Shown: positions 5,901 to 8,394 of the stretch, one piece after another
Numbering within the stretch: position 1 is the stretch's first letter
How the letters are laid out: each line of letters opens with the position of its first letter
NCBI GenBank assembly: GCA_052144935.1
Contig: JBKQPR010000221.1
Span: 1-8,394 of the forward strand
Reading direction: 5' to 3'
Source: JOPF133 sp052144935
GTDB lineage: Bacteria > Acidobacteriota > Terriglobia > Bryobacterales > Bryobacteraceae
Length of the DNA: 8,394 nt
The notes under the pieces: model-generated
What the model was told of the DNA's origin: nothing
Database searches by the model: none
Seen by the model: only the letters and a program-made list of their open reading frames with translations
Position numbers and translations under genes: made by a program

Positions 5901-7814
5901 ATGATGGATGCGCGGCTTTCGCCAAAAACCATGTGCGAGACTGGTTCGGTGGCCCTCCGCACCGCCCCTGCCCTGCTCGCTATAGCCTTCTTGTCCGCCT
6001 CCGCCAGCGCCCCCTTCCAGCCTGCGGACGTGGGAAACTGGCACACCGCCTCCGATCCCCGCATCAGCCCCGATGGCCAAATGCTGGCCTACGTGGAGGA
6101 ATCGGCCGGCCGCGCCAACCTGCGGTTGCTCTCGCTGGACGGCCAACCACCCACCCCCATCGCCGACGGCCCCTGGCGCGATCGTTCGCCGCGCTGGTCG
6201 CCCGATTCCTCACGCCTGGCCTGGCTTTCCGATCGCGGCGCAGCCGTGCGAATCCAGATCCGCCGCATGGGTTCCGGCGCCGAAACCGTCATCGCCAACC
6301 TGCCCCTGGTACCACTAGCCATCGCCTTGGCGCCCGAAGGCGACGCCCTGGCTTTCACCGCCCGGGCGCCCGCCGAAGCCCCGCCGCCCGCTTGGGCCCC
6401 GCCCGCTCTGCTGCCACGCCTGCTGCGGCCCGAAACGCACATCCGGCTTTTTGTGCTGGCTTCGCCTTCCTCCGCTCCCCGCCGGCTTTCCACGGGCGAT
6501 TTCGATTACTCCGGCGAACCCGCCTGGATGCCCGACGGCCAAACCGTTCTGGCGGCCCGCGATGGCGGCGAGATCTACGCGTTCCGCCTCTCCGGCGGCG
6601 AGAAGGCCCTCTCCGGGCACGCCGGCCGTAACCAATACCCGCTACCCTCGCCGGATGGCTCGAAGATCGCCTGGCTGGCCACCGGCCCGCAGCCCTCCGC
6701 TTACGCCATCCGCAAGCTCTGGGTGATGAATGCCGATGGCAGCCGCGTCAAAATCCTCACCGGCCTGCTGGATCGCGACGCCACCGCCCCCCAGTGGAGC
6801 TCCGATTCCCGCACGCTCTACTTCCTGGCCGGCGACCGCGGCGTAACCCACGTCTACGCCGCCCGCAACGATGGCACGGTCCGCCAGTTGGCGGGCGATC
6901 CGCAACGCCTGACCGGCTTCTCGCTGGCCGATAATGGCCTTGCCGCCACCGTCCGCTCCACCGCCACGGCCGCCCAGGAGGTCGTCATTTTTCCCACCGA
7001 CCGCCCGGCCGATGTGCGCGTCCTGGCCACCCCCAACCGCGCCCTGCTCGCCGAACGCCTGGCCGGCGCCGTGGAGGAGATCGCCTGGCCCTCGGAAGGC
7101 CGCACCATCCAGGCCTGGCTCACCAAGCCGCCCGCTTTCAACCCCGCGCAGAAATACCCGCTGCTGGTGGACATCCGCGACGATCCCCGCTCCATGTGCG
7201 GCGGCGAGTTCAACCTGCGCGCCCAGATCTTCGCCGCCCGCGGCTTTATAGTAATGTGCGCCAACCCGCGCGGCGCCCCCGGCTATGGCGAGGAGTTCGG
7301 CAACCTGCTGCGCACGCGCTTCCCCGGCGACGATTCCGACGATCTGCTGCGCGGCGTCGATTTCGTGCTCGCCAAAGGCTACATCGACCCCCGCCGCCTC
7401 CACGTGACCGGCGGCCTGTTAGCCGCCTGGATCATCGGCCATACGGACCGTTTCGCCGCGGCCGTGGCCAGGAATCCCATCGTGGACTGGACCATGGATG
7501 CCGCGCTCGACCGCGATCCCGCCCGTCATGCCGCCGCCTGGATGGGCGCCCTGCCATGGGAAGACCCCGATCAATATGTGAAACACTCGCCCCTCTACTT
7601 CGCCGGCAGCTTCAAGACCCCCACCCTGGTGATCGAGGAGGGCGACGATCCGCAAGCCGCCGCGCTGTATTTCGCCTTGCAATCGCGCCAAGTGGAATCC
7701 GCGCTGGTACGGTTGCCGAAGGCGCTGGAGACCGCCGATCGAATCACGGAGTTGGAAGCCGAGTTGGCGTGGCTGGCGCGGGTTTGGGGAACGGGACCAG
7801 GGGGTGCCAGGTAA
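5901..7814 (+). CDS. Exported S9 prolyl-oligopeptidase-like protein, probably catalytically dead
   Basis: Numbering is from ATG 5901 (637 aa). A hydrophobic signal-peptide core (residues about 20-37, TAPALLAIAFLSASASA) suggests export. Residues about 50-385 form a beta-propeller with at least five PD40/WD40-like blades (motifs SPDG, WSPDSS, MPDG, SPDG, WSSDS). Residues about 395-630 are an alpha/beta-hydrolase domain with clear S9 landmarks: NPRGAPGYGEEFGN, FPGDDSDDL, GYIDPRRLHVTGG, AWIIGHTDRF and KTPTLVIE. The catalytic signatures are broken. The oxyanion HGGP is RDDP (426-429). The nucleophile elbow GGSxGG is GGLLA (504-508) and has no Ser. The stretch where the catalytic His belongs (LPKALETADR) has none. 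No frameshift or stop interrupts it, so it is a pseudoenzyme rather than a decaying gene, perhaps a binding or regulatory protein. The start is uncertain: no good ribosome site is seen, ATG 5931 would also keep the signal peptide, and the frame is open from a TTG at 5805. It is divergent from the operon. Confidence 0.85.
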   Translation: MMDARLSPKTMCETGSVALRTAPALLAIAFLSASASAPFQPADVGNWHTASDPRISPDGQMLAYVEESAGRANLRLLSLDGQPPTPIADGPWRDRSPRWSPDSSRLAWLSDRGAAVRIQIRRMGSGAETVIANLPLVPLAIALAPEGDALAFTARAPAEAPPPAWAPPALLPRLLRPETHIRLFVLASPSSAPRRLSTGDFDYSGEPAWMPDGQTVLAARDGGEIYAFRLSGGEKALSGHAGRNQYPLPSPDGSKIAWLATGPQPSAYAIRKLWVMNADGSRVKILTGLLDRDATAPQWSSDSRTLYFLAGDRGVTHVYAARNDGTVRQLAGDPQRLTGFSLADNGLAATVRSTATAAQEVVIFPTDRPADVRVLATPNRALLAERLAGAVEEIAWPSEGRTIQAWLTKPPAFNPAQKYPLLVDIRDDPRSMCGGEFNLRAQIFAARGFIVMCANPRGAPGYGEEFGNLLRTRFPGDDSDDLLRGVDFVLAKGYIDPRRLHVTGGLLAAWIIGHTDRFAAAVARNPIVDWTMDAALDRDPARHAAAWMGALPWEDPDQYVKHSPLYFAGSFKTPTLVIEEGDDPQAAALYFALQSRQVESALVRLPKALETADRITELEAELAWLARVWGTGPGGAR

Positions 7815-7821
7815 TGCGGCT

Positions 7822-8058
7822 TTATAGACGCCAAATAGGCGGCAGCGAGACCCGGCCAGCGGACAGACCTTGTTCCAGCAGACTTCGTGAAAGGCGCCGC
7901 GCTGCCAGTTGGCCGCTGCCATTGCTGTCGGCGTCAAAGGCCACCTGGACGGTTCGGGGGCCGTCGCACAGTTGCCGAATCTGGCGCGCATTGAGATGGG
8001 TTCCCGGCGAGCGGGTGACGCATGCCCCATGATCGTGTGGTTCAAGCAAACCGGGCAT
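7822..8058 (-). pseudogene. Truncated Toprim-domain fragment from a CHC2/Toprim mobile-element protein
   Basis: The reading frame gives 78 residues from ATG 8058. Residues 14-73 look like the Toprim part of CHC2-zinc-finger/Toprim (primase-like) proteins often found beside tyrosine recombinases: GTHLNARQIRQLCDGPRTV, then the AFDADSNGSGQ core with the D-x-D metal motif (D42, D44), then a helix ending SAGRVSLP. In full-length relatives I recall a PDGHDPNSFF-like stretch following, but here the frame ends with PIWRL and a TAA. The upstream part, including the CHC2 zinc finger, is missing. The frame stays open to a TGA at 8173-8175, but that extension shows no family similarity. It is convergent with the S9-like gene, with 7 bp between their stops. 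I read it as the remnant of a mobile element. Family recognition is from memory. Confidence 0.65.
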
Positions 8059-8184
8059 CGCCTCGGGAGGAGGTCCAACGGGGCTCGCGCCAGGGTCGAT
8101 GTCGTCTTTCGCTTCCGGCAGTGCGATAAAGATAATCAGGCTGGCGTAAAGGCTCGCCGCGACGCGATCCCCTCACTCACAACA

Positions 8185-8197
8185 TTGGCCGGTTTTT
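8185..8197 (+). repeat. GGCCGG/T-tract motif, copy 1
   Basis: TTGGCCGGTTTTT is a direct copy of 8308-8320 and a perfect 13-bp inverted match to 8247-8259. It can therefore pair with the middle copy in competition with the hairpin at 8245-8321. Between 8059 and this point I see no gene or site on either strand apart from the open frame leading into the Toprim fragment. Confidence 0.65.
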
Positions 8198-8244
8198 GAG
8201 GGCTTTCCGGAAATTGGCTCGCCTGCCGCTTGGCCGCGTAACAT

Positions 8245-8321
8245 AAAAAAACCGGCCAAATCTGCTTGCGCGAAAAGCCTAGCGTAAGTGACTTAGAGTC
8301 AAGCAGTTTGGCCGGTTTTTT
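8245..8321. repeat. Long inverted repeat with A/T tails (possible bidirectional terminator or element end)
   Basis: The left arm (8245-8268) reads A7, CCGGCC, AAA, a bulged T, then CTGCTTG. The right arm (8300-8321) reads CAAGCAG, TTT, GGCCGG, T6. The arms pair over about 22 bp with a single bulge and a 31-nt loop (8269-8299). The loop contains the small palindrome TAAGTGACTTA (8285-8295). A GC-rich stem flanked by an A-run and a T-run is what an intrinsic terminator working in both directions looks like. The large loop and the third copy nearby fit equally well with a terminal repeat or recombination site of the mobile element that left the Toprim fragment. No gene is seen from 8322 to the window end. 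Confidence 0.7.
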
Positions 8322-8394
8322 CGCGGTTATTCGGTCCAATCTGTGCACGCGCCCCTAGCACGCAGATTCCAGATGAGTTACGCGTGCGCGGGCA

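Noticed and set aside
7419..8078. 219-codon minus-strand frame starting with a CPVC-like zinc-finger look-alike
   Set aside because: It runs through the antisense of the S9-like gene, the CPVC pattern is isolated, and the neighbouring frame holds the credible Toprim sequence.
7909..8199. 96-codon plus-strand frame
   Set aside because: It is antisense to the Toprim fragment and shows no recognisable motif or ribosome site.
8136..8348. 70-codon minus-strand frame across the inverted repeats
   Set aside because: It is encoded by the repeat arms themselves, with no ribosome site or domain, so it is unlikely to be a gene.
8341..8394. Short inverted match GCACGCG / CGCGTGC at the window end
   Set aside because: Seven base pairs in GC-rich DNA is expected by chance.

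Overview
The window is GC-rich bacterial DNA with the gene style of an acidobacterium, most likely of the Bryobacterales/Solibacterales ('Candidatus Solibacter'-like). That assignment is inference. It rests on base composition, on a long 34-residue-register TPR protein, on a repeat protein with a Cys-rich N-terminus and a LamG-like C-terminus, and on an S9-type secreted peptidase homologue, all of which recall proteins I associate with that group. No rRNA, tRNA or CRISPR array is visible.

Layout. Positions 1-46 hold two copies of a short palindrome spaced 31 bp apart. The minus strand then carries a two-gene operon read from 5741 down to 103. The first gene (1740-5741, GTG start) encodes a 1333-residue protein. 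It has a CxxC...CxxxH N-terminus, twelve degenerate-to-identical ~51-residue repeats (five central units lie on an exact 153-bp period), one membrane segment, and a C-terminal LamG/concanavalin-like jelly-roll domain. Its stop overlaps the start of the second gene (103-1749), which encodes a 548-residue protein made almost entirely of fifteen gap-free TPRs. The overlap and the shared promoter predict co-expression, and I infer that the TPR protein and the repeat protein work together at the inner membrane.

A short AT-richer divergent region (5742-5900) separates the operon from a plus-strand gene (about 5901-7814). That gene encodes an exported beta-propeller plus alpha/beta-hydrolase protein of the S9 prolyl oligopeptidase type. 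The fold is intact, but the nucleophile Ser, the oxyanion HGGP motif and the catalytic His are all absent, so it looks like a pseudo-peptidase.

The last 580 bp (7815-8394) contain no intact gene. They hold a truncated Toprim-domain fragment on the minus strand (7822-8058), resembling CHC2/Toprim proteins carried by mobile elements. They also hold three copies of a GGCCGG-plus-T-tract motif (8185-8321) in mixed orientation that can form mutually exclusive hairpins. This looks like the scar of a mobile element next to the 3' end of the S9 gene.

The best candidate for something undescribed is the 1740-5741 gene product together with its TPR partner.
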